A stretch of DNA of 64,000 bases from Flavobacterium ammonificans (lineage in GTDB: Bacteria > Bacteroidota > Bacteroidia > Flavobacteriales > Flavobacteriaceae), in assembly GCF_020885975.1 (NCBI RefSeq), contig NZ_AP025183.1, positions 1,736,001 to 1,800,000 on the forward strand, written 5' to 3'. Below the pieces are notes generated by a model. The model ran no database searches and was not told where the DNA came from. It saw only the letters and a list, made by a program, of their open reading frames with translations. Numbering within the stretch: the first letter of the stretch is position 1; each line of letters starts with the position of its first letter. The position numbers and the translations under genes were made by a program. Shown in pieces: positions 46,746-55,841 of the stretch.

Positions 46746-47312
46746 ATGGCAAGTACATCAGATATTAGAAACGGATTATGTATCAAATACAACAACGATA
46801 TTTACAAAATCATTGAATTTCTTCACGTTAAACCAGGTAAAGGACCTGCTTTTGTGAGAACTAAACTAAAATCCTTGACTAATGGTAAAGTATTAGATAA
46901 TACTTTTTCCGCTGGTCATAAAATTGATGAAGTTCGTGTTGAAACACATACTTTTCAATATTTATATGCAGAGGGAGATCAGTTTCATTTTATGAATAAT
47001 GAATCTTTCGAACAAATTACATTGAATAAAAATGTTTTAGACAATCCTGATTTGTTAAAAGAAGGAACGAACGTAATGATTCAAATCAATGCAGAAACAG
47101 AAGCACCACTTTCTGTTGATATGCCAGCTTCTATTATTTTAGAAGTTACTTATGCTGAACCAGGTGTAAAAGGAAACACTGCAACAAATGCAACAAAGTC
47201 AGCAACTGTTGAAACTGGAGCAACTGTAAACGTACCTTTATTTATTAATGAAGGAGATAAAATTAAAATTGATACCGCTTCAGGTTCGTATATGGAGCGT
47301 GTCAAAGAATAA
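46746..47312 (+). CDS. efp: Translation elongation factor P
   Basis: Relieves ribosome stalling at polyproline stretches. The 188-residue protein has three beta domains. The tip loop of domain I is LHVKPGKGPAFVR, with Lys32 at the position that is modified in E. coli (Lys34). The family signature lies near the C-terminus (GDKIKIDTASGSYMERV). No epmA or epmB gene is in the window. Its place inside the lipid A cluster is a known Bacteroidota arrangement. Confidence 0.96.
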   Translation: MASTSDIRNGLCIKYNNDIYKIIEFLHVKPGKGPAFVRTKLKSLTNGKVLDNTFSAGHKIDEVRVETHTFQYLYAEGDQFHFMNNESFEQITLNKNVLDNPDLLKEGTNVMIQINAETEAPLSVDMPASIILEVTYAEPGVKGNTATNATKSATVETGATVNVPLFINEGDKIKIDTASGSYMERVKE

Positions 47313-47328
47313 ACCATAAACTATAATT

Positions 47329-47360
47329 AAAGGTTGATTATCAAATGGTAATCAACCTTT
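47329..47360 (+). terminator. Stem-loop after efp, possible partial terminator
   Basis: AAAGGTTGATTATC (from 47329) pairs with GATTACC-type arm GTAATCAACCTTT around a 5-base loop. The T run after it is poor (ACTATTTT), so readthrough to the next gene is likely. Confidence 0.55.
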
Positions 47361-47380
47361 ACTATTTTAAATAAAAATCA

Positions 47381-48310
47381 ATGAAATTTCCTAAACAACA
47401 TACTCTTCAAGAAATCGCAAGTCTTATTCAATGTGAATTTGTAGGTGATTCAAACTTTCCTGTTTTAGGGATGAATGAGATTCATGTTGTTGAACCAGGA
47501 GACATTGTATTTGTTGATCATCCCAAGTATTACGATAAAGCATTACAATCCAAAGCTACTATTGTTTTAATCAATAAAAAAGTAGATTGTCCAGAAGGAA
47601 AAGCCTTATTGATTTCAGAGGATCCATTTCGAGACTTCAATACCTTAACAAGGCATTTTATGCCATTTCAAGGAGCAAATGTTTCCATTGCAGCGACTGC
47701 TAAAATTGGGATTGGTACACAAATCCAACCCAATACTTTTATTGGTAATCATGTCACCATTGGAACAAATTGTTTGATTCACTCGAATGTAGCAATTTAC
47801 GATCATACAGTGATTGGAGATAATGTAATTATACATGCCGGTACTGTAATTGGTGCTGATGCTTTTTATTACAAAAAACGTACAGAAGGTTTTGATCAAT
47901 TGCTTTCAGGCGGTAGAGTAGTAATTGAGAATAATGTAGGTATAGGTGCGCTTTGTACCATAGATAAAGGAGTTACGGGCGATACAACTATTGGAGAAGG
48001 AACCAAAATTGACAATCAAGTTCATGTTGGCCACGATACAGTTATAGGTAAAAAATGTTTAATTGCTTCACAAACTGGTATAGCAGGTTGTGTTATTATT
48101 GAGGATGAAGTGACACTTTGGGGACAAGTTGGTACTACAAGTGGAATAACTATTGGTGCTAAAGCTGTGGTATTGGGACAAACAGGTGTAACCAAGTCTA
48201 TTGAAGGTGGCAAATCTTATTTTGGAACACCAATTGAAGAATCGAGAGAGAAATTAAAACAATTAGCTAATATTAAACGAATTCCTGAAATTTTAAATCA
48301 ATTAAAATAA
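47381..48310 (+). CDS. Second LpxD-like N-acyltransferase
   Basis: A 309-residue paralogue of LpxD. It keeps the N-terminal domain (TLQEIASLIQCEFVGDSNFP) and the hexapeptide beta helix (residues about 105-280). The putative catalytic His is present in QVHVGHDTVIG. It differs from the first LpxD in the loop DAFYYKKRTEGFDQLLSGG and lacks the long C-terminal helix. Different acyl-chain or acceptor specificity is plausible but not shown. Its TAA overlaps the next ATG by one base. Confidence 0.88.
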   Translation: MKFPKQHTLQEIASLIQCEFVGDSNFPVLGMNEIHVVEPGDIVFVDHPKYYDKALQSKATIVLINKKVDCPEGKALLISEDPFRDFNTLTRHFMPFQGANVSIAATAKIGIGTQIQPNTFIGNHVTIGTNCLIHSNVAIYDHTVIGDNVIIHAGTVIGADAFYYKKRTEGFDQLLSGGRVVIENNVGIGALCTIDKGVTGDTTIGEGTKIDNQVHVGHDTVIGKKCLIASQTGIAGCVIIEDEVTLWGQVGTTSGITIGAKAVVLGQTGVTKSIEGGKSYFGTPIEESREKLKQLANIKRIPEILNQLK

Positions 48311-48672
48311 TGGCCTCAAAAAAACTAATTCAAAATTTTTACAAATCAGATGCACTAATTGATGCTGACGTAATGAAGGAATATCTTCATCCTGAAATAA
48401 TTTTAGATTGGAATAGTAGTAAAGGTTTTGTTCAATTGAATTATGAATCTATTCTAAATCTTTCTCTTGAATTAAGTAAAGCGTACGTTCGTTCAAAAGT
48501 AAGAATTAGTCATATTCTTGCTGAAAACGACCTAGTATCTGTTCGCTATTCCCATTATGTAAAAACGATTGAAAATCCTCGTGAAGAAATGTTTTTAGCA
48601 AATTTTATAGTTATTTGGCAAATAAAAGACGATAAATTGTATCGAGGGTATCAAATGAGTCAAATTTCTTAA
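48310..48672 (+). CDS. NTF2-like (SnoaL-type) protein
   Basis: A 120-residue single-domain protein with the cone-shaped NTF2-like pattern: N-terminal helices (KKLIQNFYKSDALIDADVM), YLHPEIILDWNSSKG, then strands ending FIVIWQIKDDKLYRGYQMSQ. Such proteins act as small enzymes or binding domains, and no catalytic residues can be assigned. The start codon shares one base with the preceding stop, so it is translationally coupled to the LpxD-like gene. Confidence 0.8.
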   Translation: MASKKLIQNFYKSDALIDADVMKEYLHPEIILDWNSSKGFVQLNYESILNLSLELSKAYVRSKVRISHILAENDLVSVRYSHYVKTIENPREEMFLANFIVIWQIKDDKLYRGYQMSQIS

Positions 48673-48713
48673 TTTATTTTCAATTTAAAAGTTAGAAAAT
48701 AATTTCAAAATCG

Positions 48714-48721
48714 TATTTTTG
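48714..48721 (+). promoter_or_regulatory. -7 box of sucD
   Basis: Exact TATTTTTG, 36 bases before the sucD ATG. Confidence 0.45.
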
Positions 48722-48757
48722 CGTATCAAATTTAAAAAATCACATAAAAAATAGATC

Positions 48758-49630
48758 ATGAGTGTTTTAGTTAATAAAAATTCCAAAATAATTGTTCAAG
48801 GTTTTACAGGTAGTGAAGGAACATTTCACGCGTCTCAAATGATTGAATACGGAACCAATGTTGTAGGTGGAGTTACTCCAGGTAAAGGAGGTTCAACGCA
48901 TTTAGACCGTCCCGTATTTAACACAGTAAAAGATGCAGTAGAACAAGCTGGTGCTGATACTTCTATTATTTTTGTACCACCTGCTTTTGCTGCTGATGCG
49001 ATTATGGAAGCAGCTGATGCTGGAATTAAAGTTATTATAGCTATCACTGAAGGAATTCCTGTTGCTGATATGATCAAAGCTAACAGTTATGTTAAAGAAA
49101 GAAACGCTCGTTTGATAGGTCCTAACTGTCCAGGAGTTATTACTGCTGATGAAGCAAAAGTAGGTATTATGCCAGGTTTTGTTTTCAAAAAAGGAACTGT
49201 TGGAATTGTGTCAAAATCAGGAACTTTAACGTATGAAGCTGCTGATCAAGTTGCTAAACAAGGATTAGGAATTACTACTGCTATTGGTATTGGTGGAGAT
49301 CCAATTATTGGAACAACAACTAAAGAAGCAGTTGAATTATTGATGAATGATCCTGAAACTAACTGTATCGTAATGATTGGAGAAATTGGTGGACAATTAG
49401 AAGCTGATGCTGCTAAGTGGATTAAAGCTGATGGAAATCGCAAACCAGTTGTTGGATTTATTGCCGGAGTTACTGCTCCAGCAGGTCGTACAATGGGTCA
49501 CGCTGGTGCAATTGTTGGAGGTTCTGATGATACTGCTGAAGCTAAAAAACAAATTATGAGAGAAAACGGAATTCACGTAGTTGACTCTCCAGCTGAAATT
49601 GGTAAAAAAGTAAAAGAAGTTTTAGGGTAA
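48758..49630 (+). CDS. sucD: Succinyl-CoA ligase alpha subunit
   Basis: TCA-cycle enzyme that makes ATP/GTP from succinyl-CoA. The 290-residue protein has the CoA-binding Rossmann domain ([19 protein letters not shown] near residue 10), [15 protein letters not shown], the segment [19 protein letters not shown], and the phospho-His loop [13 protein letters not shown] near residue 247. The beta-subunit gene sucC is not adjacent. Monocistronic between its promoter and terminator. Confidence 0.97.
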   Translation: MSVLVNKNSKIIVQGFTGSEGTFHASQMIEYGTNVVGGVTPGKGGSTHLDRPVFNTVKDAVEQAGADTSIIFVPPAFAADAIMEAADAGIKVIIAITEGIPVADMIKANSYVKERNARLIGPNCPGVITADEAKVGIMPGFVFKKGTVGIVSKSGTLTYEAADQVAKQGLGITTAIGIGGDPIIGTTTKEAVELLMNDPETNCIVMIGEIGGQLEADAAKWIKADGNRKPVVGFIAGVTAPAGRTMGHAGAIVGGSDDTAEAKKQIMRENGIHVVDSPAEIGKKVKEVLG

Positions 49631-49653
49631 TCCTAAATAACACTATACAATAT

Positions 49654-49684
49654 AAAATACCTCACGGTTTCGTGGGGTATTTTG
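49654..49684 (+). terminator. Terminator of sucD
   Basis: AAAATACCTCACG and CGTGGGGTATTTT pair around a GTTT loop, ending in T-rich sequence. Confidence 0.8.
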
Positions 49685-49707
49685 TTTAATAAATACAGTA
49701 AAGAATA

Positions 49708-50136
49708 ATGTACAAAGAATTAAAAAAGTTTAAAGTAACTAAGAGTTTTACTTTTGGTCAAGAAGATAGTTTAGAAGAGGTTTGTAATGCTCCAGAAAGC
49801 GCTAGTGGAATTTTCTTAGTGTATGCTATTGAAGGTGATGAGAAAGAATTGATTATGGTAGGTTCTACTGGTACAGTTCAAAATGATGGTAGTTTAAAAA
49901 GTAAAAATGGCGGATTGTATGACAAAATTGTAAATGGTCATCAATTTGCTAAAACAGGAAGAAAATATTCTTGGCCAGCCCAAATGAAATTAGAAAATAT
50001 AGAACGATTAGAAGTGGTTTGGTACGATACTTTTAACGATAAAGTTAAAGTAATCCCAACCTTTATAGAAGGTCAAGTTTTACAAAATTTCTTAGATGAA
50101 AAAGGAAGTTTACCAAGATGGAATGTTGCCTTTTAA
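49708..50136 (+). CDS. GIY-YIG-like domain protein
   Basis: A 142-residue protein. After an N-terminal strand region, SGIFLVYAIEG and LIMVGSTG occupy the places of the GIY and YIG motifs, and FIEGQVLQNFLDEKGSLPRWN resembles the Glu-bearing C-terminal helix of GIY-YIG nucleases. The usual catalytic Arg after YIG is not clear; the matching stretch reads GGLYDKIVNG. It may bind rather than cut nucleic acid. Assignment is by pattern only. Confidence 0.5.
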   Translation: MYKELKKFKVTKSFTFGQEDSLEEVCNAPESASGIFLVYAIEGDEKELIMVGSTGTVQNDGSLKSKNGGLYDKIVNGHQFAKTGRKYSWPAQMKLENIERLEVVWYDTFNDKVKVIPTFIEGQVLQNFLDEKGSLPRWNVAF

Positions 50137-50158
50137 AGCTAGTATTTTTTCAACTTAC

Positions 50159-50193
50159 AAAAGCGCTCACTATTTATAGTAAGCGCTTTTTTT
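50159..50193 (+). terminator. Terminator of the GIY-YIG-like gene
   Basis: AAAAGCGCTCACTA and TAGTAAGCGCTTTT pair around a TTTA loop, followed by T. Confidence 0.85.
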
Positions 50194-50210
50194 CAATCCA
50201 CAATTATTCT

Positions 50211-50218
50211 TATATTTG
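50211..50218 (+). promoter_or_regulatory. -7 box of fabG
   Basis: Exact TATATTTG, about 78 bases before the ATG chosen for fabG. Confidence 0.45.
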
Positions 50219-50295
50219 AGAATTAAAATAACGTCTTGATTACTCTATTTTGTTGGAACAAGATTTTTAGAATTAATTTGAATTACCATTACATT

Positions 50296-51042
50296 ATGAA
50301 ATTACTTGAAGGAAAAGTGGCTATCATTACAGGTGCCAGTCGTGGAATTGGAAAAGGAGTTGCAGAAGTGTTTGCAAAACATGGAGCCAATATTGCATTT
50401 ACTTACAGCTCGTCTGTAGAATCTGCTATTGCATTAGAAAATGAATTGAATGCTTTGGGAATTAAAGCCAAAGGATATCAATCTAACGCAGCTGATTTTA
50501 ACGAAGCACAAACTTTTGTTGACGCTGTGATTGAGGAATTTGGTACGGTTGATGTCTTAATCAATAATGCCGGAATCACAAAAGATAATTTGTTAATGCG
50601 TATGTCAGAAGCGGATTATGATCAAGTAATTGATGTAAATTTAAAATCGGTTTTTAATATGACAAAAGCGATTCAAAAAACATTTTTAAAGCAACGTTCG
50701 GGCTCCATTATCAATATGAGTAGCGTAGTAGGAGTAAAGGGTAATGCGGGTCAAGCCAATTATGCCGCATCTAAGGCTGGAGTTATTGGTTTTACAAAAT
50801 CAGTTGCCTTAGAATTAGGTTCAAGAAATATTCGTTGTAATGCAATTGCACCTGGTTTTATTGAAACTGAAATGACAGCCAAATTAAGTCCTGAAGTAGT
50901 TCAAGGTTGGAGAGACGGAATTCCGTTAAAACGTGGCGGAACTACTGATGATGTAGCTAATGCTTGCCTTTTCTTCGCTTCAGATATGAGTGCTTTCGTA
51001 ACTGGTCAAGTACTTAATGTTTGTGGTGGAATGTTAACATAA
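50296..51042 (+). CDS. fabG: 3-oxoacyl-[ACP] reductase FabG
   Basis: NADPH-dependent reduction of 3-oxoacyl-ACP in fatty-acid synthesis. I start at the ATG at 50296 (248 residues), which opens MKLLEGKVAIITGASRGIG, the canonical N-terminus; a frame open 20 codons further upstream lies in leader sequence. SDR marks: TGASRGIGKG, NNAGITKDNLLMRM, catalytic Ser in NMSSVVG and YxxxK in NYAASKAG, and the C-terminal FVTGQVLNVCGGM. Length is typical. Confidence 0.94.
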   Translation: MKLLEGKVAIITGASRGIGKGVAEVFAKHGANIAFTYSSSVESAIALENELNALGIKAKGYQSNAADFNEAQTFVDAVIEEFGTVDVLINNAGITKDNLLMRMSEADYDQVIDVNLKSVFNMTKAIQKTFLKQRSGSIINMSSVVGVKGNAGQANYAASKAGVIGFTKSVALELGSRNIRCNAIAPGFIETEMTAKLSPEVVQGWRDGIPLKRGGTTDDVANACLFFASDMSAFVTGQVLNVCGGMLT

Positions 51043-51093
51043 CAGTTTGCTACTAGTTTGAATAGATTATTTGAACTATAATTCAATAAAAAA

Positions 51094-53121
51094 ATGGAGA
51101 CCAACACAATCCTATTACTGATCATTTCTGTTTTGATTGCTGCGGGTTTAGCTTTTTTTCAATACATCTACAAAGCTAAAAATAAATCTAATTTGAATTT
51201 GTTTTTGGCTTTTTTGCGTTTTATTACTTTTTTGGGACTTTTTATTTTAATAATTAATCCTACTGTAACTAGAAATACATTTAAAACTGTAAAAACACCT
51301 TTAGTTATAGTAATGGATAATTCCAGTTCTATACCTTTTTTAAATGCCAATAAAGAAGCATTAGCTAGTTATCAAAAATTAGTAAATCATCCAGCTTTAC
51401 AAGAAAAATTTGAAATTCAGTCCTATCAATTGGACTCTGACTTGCAGCTTTCCAATTCATTTAATTTTAAAGGAAAACAAACTAATTTAGAGGCTGCAGC
51501 GCGTTTATTACAAAAAAATTACAAAAACAAATCATTCCCTACAGTACTATTAACTGATGGAAATCAAACCAATGGGAACGAATACGAATTTAGTTTTGAT
51601 CCATTAAATAAAGTATTTCCCATTGTTTTAGGGGATACTACCAAAGTAACGGATTTGAAAATTACCCAAGTCAATGTCAATAAGTATGCTTTTTATAAAA
51701 ACCAATTTCCAGTTGAAATATTTGCAACCTATTCAGGTAAAGAAGCAATCACAGCTAATTTTAAGATTTTTCAAGGAAAATCAATACTTGTTAATCAAAT
51801 AATTTCATTCTCACCACAAAAGAAAACTGCAGTAGTTCAAGTAGTATTACCAGCAAATAAAATTGGACTACAGCTTTACAAAGCTCAAATTATTGCATCT
51901 AAAAAAGAAAAAAATCCATTTAACAATACTTCTAGCTTTGCCGTAGAAGTAATGGATCAAAAAACTGAAATAGCATTACTATCTGCAATTAATCATCCCG
52001 ATATTGGAGCTTTAAAACGCGCGATTGAATCTAATGTACAACGAAAGGTAACTGTAATTAAACCGCAATATATCAACGAATTAAAAAAGTACAAACTTGT
52101 TATTTTTTACCAGCCTAACAAACATTTTAATACTGCATTTGAAACTACTAAACAAGCTGGTTTAAATTCGTTCATAATAACAGGTACATCGACTGATTAT
52201 TCGTTTTTAAACCAACAACAATCTGATGTAGTTTTCAAAATGTCCAATCAAATGGAAGACTATTTTGCTAATTTTAATTCGGAGTTTACTCTTTTTTCAT
52301 CTGAAAATATAGGTTTTGAATCATTTCCGCCATTACAAAATAGTTTTGGAACTATAAATGCTAAAGGGAATAGTTCTGTGCTACTTTCTTCAAAAATTAG
52401 AGGTATCGATACAGAATCACCGATGTTAGTTTTTTCGGAGAATCAAGGGAAACGAGCAGCCTATCTTTTTGGTGAAAACAGTTGGAAATGGCGCTCTCAC
52501 TATTTTATTGAAAATCAAAATTTTGAAAAATACGATACTTTTATAGATAAAATAATTCAGTATTTATCCACTAATTCCGTTAAGCAATCGCTTGTAGTGG
52601 AACATCAATTAGTTTATAACTTAGGAGACCCAATTGAAATCAGTGCGTATTATTTAAATAAAAATTTTGAATTTGACGAGAAAGCTAGATTTGAAATTTC
52701 CATTGTGAATACAACATCAAAAATGAATAGAAAATACGATTTTAGTAGGGCTTCGAATTCATTTAAAGTTAATTTGGAATCACTTCCTGCTGGTAAATAT
52801 AATTTCATCGTCACAGAATTAAATTCAAAAGAACGTTTTTCTAATACGTTAGAAATTTTGGATTTTGATGTTGAAAAACAGTTTGTTAATCCTGATGAAC
52901 TTAGATTACAACAACTTGCCAATTATACAAAAGGAAATCTTTTCTATCCAGATAAAACGGATCAATTAATACAGAAATTGCTTGCTGAATCAGAATACCA
53001 ACCGATTCAAAAAGATGTAGTGATTAAATCACCACTTATCGAATGGGTAAGCCTATTAATTTTTCTGTTATTCATTCTTTCATTGGAATGGTTTGTTAGA
53101 AAATATAATGGTTTATTGTAG
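51094..53121 (+). CDS. Membrane-anchored von Willebrand factor A-like protein
   Basis: A 675-residue protein with two N-terminal membrane helices (residues about 5-24 and 37-55), a VWA-type domain with a MIDAS-like DNSSS at residues 74-78 and LLTDGNQTNGNE near residue 155, a long periplasmic beta-rich region, and one C-terminal membrane helix (SLLIFLLFILSLEWFVRKY). This layout resembles Bat/aerotolerance-type and glutamine-amidotransferase-like membrane proteins of Bacteroidota. No MoxR ATPase is nearby, so the role is unknown. It ends 4 bases from the convergent phosphotransferase gene. Confidence 0.75.
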   Translation: METNTILLLIISVLIAAGLAFFQYIYKAKNKSNLNLFLAFLRFITFLGLFILIINPTVTRNTFKTVKTPLVIVMDNSSSIPFLNANKEALASYQKLVNHPALQEKFEIQSYQLDSDLQLSNSFNFKGKQTNLEAAARLLQKNYKNKSFPTVLLTDGNQTNGNEYEFSFDPLNKVFPIVLGDTTKVTDLKITQVNVNKYAFYKNQFPVEIFATYSGKEAITANFKIFQGKSILVNQIISFSPQKKTAVVQVVLPANKIGLQLYKAQIIASKKEKNPFNNTSSFAVEVMDQKTEIALLSAINHPDIGALKRAIESNVQRKVTVIKPQYINELKKYKLVIFYQPNKHFNTAFETTKQAGLNSFIITGTSTDYSFLNQQQSDVVFKMSNQMEDYFANFNSEFTLFSSENIGFESFPPLQNSFGTINAKGNSSVLLSSKIRGIDTESPMLVFSENQGKRAAYLFGENSWKWRSHYFIENQNFEKYDTFIDKIIQYLSTNSVKQSLVVEHQLVYNLGDPIEISAYYLNKNFEFDEKARFEISIVNTTSKMNRKYDFSRASNSFKVNLESLPAGKYNFIVTELNSKERFSNTLEILDFDVEKQFVNPDELRLQQLANYTKGNLFYPDKTDQLIQKLLAESEYQPIQKDVVIKSPLIEWVSLLIFLLFILSLEWFVRKYNGLL

Positions 53122-53125
53122 TAGT

Positions 53126-55219
53126 TTATTTTTCGTACTTCTTTTTCTTCAATAAATCGGAAGCTGTTTGATAATATGAAATTGTTTCTCTGACTAAATC
53201 GGTTCTTTCTTTATTCAAAACCTCTTGATCATAATAGAGTTGAAATTCAGGAGCCATTTTCTGGTCGTGTTTCAAACTCAATTGGAATTGTTTAACTTTT
53301 TGTTTTGGCGAAATGATTGTTAATACATCATCTTTTATTAAACCTAAATCTTGGTAAGTAGCAATTAATGCTCTGGGTTTATAATCAGATTGAAGTACGT
53401 CTTGTCCGTAAAATTTACTTTGATAATTAAAATTCAACAATCCCATTAAGGTAGGCATTACATCAATTTGCGACATCAATTGTATGTATTTTTGCGGTGC
53501 AATAAATCCAGGACTATATATTAATGCAGGAATTCTGTATTTTTCTAAAGGAAGTTCAGTTTTTCCAGCACTAGATGCACAGTGGTCAGCGACAATAACA
53601 AAAACGGTATTCTTAAACCAAGATTGTTTTTTAGCCAGTGTAAAAAACTGTTTTAATGCATAGTCCGTATATTTTACTCCACCATCTCTGGACTTAGCGT
53701 CACCTGGTATATCAATTTTATTATTAGGATAGGTAAAGGGTCTGTGATTACTCACCGTCATCCAATGATTAAAGAAGGGTTTACCTGATTCTGATTCAGT
53801 ATTCATTATTTGAATGGCTTTATTAGCCATATCCTCATCACAAACACCCCAAACATTAGAAAAAGTAATTTCGTGCAGACTCAAAGTTTTATTATCTACT
53901 ATATCATAACCATTACCTGTAAAGAAATCTTCCATATTATCAAAGAAAGCATCACCACCATACAGGTATTTTACATTATAACCTTTTTGCTTAAAGATAT
54001 TTCCAGTAGAAAATTTATTTTTATTGTCTTTTCGTTTCACTACACTTTCTCCGGCTGTAGGAGGAAAACACAGTGTAACAGCTTCAAGTCCTCGAACGGT
54101 TCTGTTCCCAACAGCATACAAATTAGTAAATTGTAAACTTTCTAAAGCTAGCTTGTCTAAGAAAGGAGTAATATTATTTTCATTTCCATACGCTTTCATA
54201 AAATCAGCACTGAAGCTTTCAATAGTAATTAAGACAACATTTTTATGAATTTCTTGTCCTTTTCCAATAATTTTTCTAGTTGTTGATTCATTTTTAATTC
54301 CATTGATTTGATTTTTCAAAATAGCATATGCTTCATTACTTGGAATCGTTTTATAAAATTTAAAATAATCCAATTCACTATTAAGGAAAGCTAAATAAAA
54401 CTTATAAATCCCATTAGATTGTAACTCATTAGCAAAAATATTCTGAGAGTTTTCTTTTGTTGCTAAATATGGAATTGTGGCCAATGAAAGGCCTAACATA
54501 ACAAAATACAATCCTGAAATTTTTAATTTTTCAGAAAAGGTAGGGATAGCTTCTATGTAGGTTTTAGAATATTTTACTATAAAATAAGTGATTATTCCTG
54601 AAGATATAAATAGTACTGTAAATAGAGGAATTACCGGATACGATTCCATAATATTCCCAATCACTTCGTTTGTATATACTAAATAATTTACAGCGATGAA
54701 ATTGTATTTTACGCCAAATTCATTCCAAAAGAAAAATTCACTAATAGCATTTTGAAGTATTAAAGTGACAAAAAGAAAAATCACAAAGGAAAACAACCAA
54801 AAACGAATGGTGTTTCTGTATTTTGGAAGGAATAATAATAGACCAAAAAGTAGTGTTTTAAGTCCGATAAAAGCCATTCCTATTTCAGGTAAAGCACCAC
54901 CATATTCGTTTAAAATAGTATTTCCAAAAGCAATATATAAGAACAAACAAACAAGCAATCCAAAAATAATATAACCTGTTGGTTTGAGGTATTTTGAATT
55001 CGATATAAAAATCAAGTACAACCATAGTAGACTGCTTAAGACTGTAAAAACTAAAAAGTCAGATAGAATTCCGAATGTAAATATTTTGATTATATCAAAA
55101 CCAGAAAATGAAGCCTGTGTTATGGGATGGAATAATAATACTATTCTTAAGATGAGGCTTACTAGTATGTAGAATAAAGTTAAAGAATAAAAAGGAGAAA
55201 GTTTTTTAACGAGTGGCAT
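53126..55219 (-). CDS. LTA-synthase-family phosphotransferase (sulfatase fold)
   Basis: A 697-residue membrane enzyme with five hydrophobic helices (residues about 10-230) and a periplasmic alkaline-phosphatase-superfamily domain. Metal and catalytic segments: VVLITIESFSADFMKAYGNE, the Thr in GNRTVRGLEAV, NHWMTVSNHRPF and VFVIVADHCASS. Family members move phosphoglycerol or phosphoethanolamine-type groups onto envelope glycans. In a Gram-negative it probably decorates a surface glycan or lipid. Its promoter faces the CTTAAG repeats upstream. Confidence 0.9.
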   Translation of the reverse strand: MPLVKKLSPFYSLTLFYILVSLILRIVLLFHPITQASFSGFDIIKIFTFGILSDFLVFTVLSSLLWLYLIFISNSKYLKPTGYIIFGLLVCLFLYIAFGNTILNEYGGALPEIGMAFIGLKTLLFGLLLFLPKYRNTIRFWLFSFVIFLFVTLILQNAISEFFFWNEFGVKYNFIAVNYLVYTNEVIGNIMESYPVIPLFTVLFISSGIITYFIVKYSKTYIEAIPTFSEKLKISGLYFVMLGLSLATIPYLATKENSQNIFANELQSNGIYKFYLAFLNSELDYFKFYKTIPSNEAYAILKNQINGIKNESTTRKIIGKGQEIHKNVVLITIESFSADFMKAYGNENNITPFLDKLALESLQFTNLYAVGNRTVRGLEAVTLCFPPTAGESVVKRKDNKNKFSTGNIFKQKGYNVKYLYGGDAFFDNMEDFFTGNGYDIVDNKTLSLHEITFSNVWGVCDEDMANKAIQIMNTESESGKPFFNHWMTVSNHRPFTYPNNKIDIPGDAKSRDGGVKYTDYALKQFFTLAKKQSWFKNTVFVIVADHCASSAGKTELPLEKYRIPALIYSPGFIAPQKYIQLMSQIDVMPTLMGLLNFNYQSKFYGQDVLQSDYKPRALIATYQDLGLIKDDVLTIISPKQKVKQFQLSLKHDQKMAPEFQLYYDQEVLNKERTDLVRETISYYQTASDLLKKKKYEK

Positions 55220-55230
55220 TTTTTTTAAAT

Positions 55231-55238
55231 CAAATTTA
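55231..55238 (-). promoter_or_regulatory. -7 box of the phosphotransferase gene
   Basis: On the minus strand this reads TAAATTTG, an exact TAnnTTTG match, 11 bases before the ATG. Confidence 0.4.
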
Positions 55239-55259
55239 AATAAATAGTAATGTTATATA

Positions 55260-55287
55260 CTTAATTTAAACTTAAGAATAGCTTAAG
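55260..55287. promoter_or_regulatory. Operator A: three CTTAAG-type half-sites at 11-bp spacing
   Basis: CTTAAT (55260-55265), CTTAAG (55271-55276) and CTTAAG (55282-55287) are each separated by 5 bases. Direct repeats one helical turn apart are the usual target of OmpR-family regulators. It lies 21 bases upstream of the -7 box of the minus-strand phosphotransferase gene. Confidence 0.55.
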
Positions 55288-55318
55288 ATTTCACTGACTA
55301 TTAAGTTGTTAGGATTAA

Positions 55319-55335
55319 CTTAAGTTTAGCTTAAG
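55319..55335. promoter_or_regulatory. Operator B: CTTAAG-N5-CTTAAG before the redox cluster
   Basis: CTTAAG at 55319-55324 and 55330-55335, again one helical turn apart, with the same TAG before the second half-site as operator A. It lies 37 bases before the -7 box of the thioredoxin-fold gene, a normal activator position. Confidence 0.6.
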
Positions 55336-55372
55336 AAATCTCTATTGCAAAATATTCTCGCTAAATCTGTGT

Positions 55373-55380
55373 TATTTTTG
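55373..55380 (+). promoter_or_regulatory. -7 box of the redox cluster
   Basis: Exact TATTTTTG, 26 bases before the ATG at 55407. The nearest TTG is 25 bases upstream, a poor -33, consistent with dependence on an activator. Confidence 0.5.
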
Positions 55381-55406
55381 TATTACTATAATTTAAAACT
55401 TCATCG

Positions 55407-55841
55407 ATGAAAAAAATCCTCTTACTTTCCCTTTTATTATTTTTCAAAATAAGTTTTTCACAAAATTGGAAAAGTTCTTTTGAGGAAGCGAAATCTCAAG
55501 CATTAGCTGAAAACAAAAATATAGTTTTGGTTTTTTCAGGATCTGATTGGTGCGCTCCTTGTATCAAATTAGATAAAGCCGTTTGGCAATCTGAAGAGTT
55601 TAAAAAGGAGGCCGAAACAAATTGGGTAATTTACAAAGCTGATTTTCCAAAGAAAAAAGCAAACCAATTAAGTCCAGCATTAACTGCTGCTAATAAACTG
55701 TTGGCAGAAAAATACAATACTTCAGGAAATTTTCCTTTGGTGCTTTTACTCGATAAAAACGGAGTCGTTTTAGGGATTGAAGGGTATAAAAATTATGCTG
55801 CAGCTGACTATATTCAACTCATTCATTCCTTCGAAAAATGA
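55407..55841 (+). CDS. Exported thioredoxin-fold protein
   Basis: A 144-residue periplasmic thiol-disulfide protein. It has a signal peptide (residues 1-19, ending SFSQ), then the thioredoxin active site SGSDWCAPCIKLDKAVW (Cys49 and Cys52) and the cis-Pro region NFPLVLLLDKNG. It is DsbD-gamma or thioredoxin_7-like. It is the first gene of the cluster, and its stop overlaps the apbE start by 4 bases (ATGA), so the two are translationally coupled. It may keep cysteines of the DUF4266 lipoprotein reduced; this is inference. Confidence 0.9.
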   Translation: MKKILLLSLLLFFKISFSQNWKSSFEEAKSQALAENKNIVLVFSGSDWCAPCIKLDKAVWQSEEFKKEAETNWVIYKADFPKKKANQLSPALTAANKLLAEKYNTSGNFPLVLLLDKNGVVLGIEGYKNYAAADYIQLIHSFEK

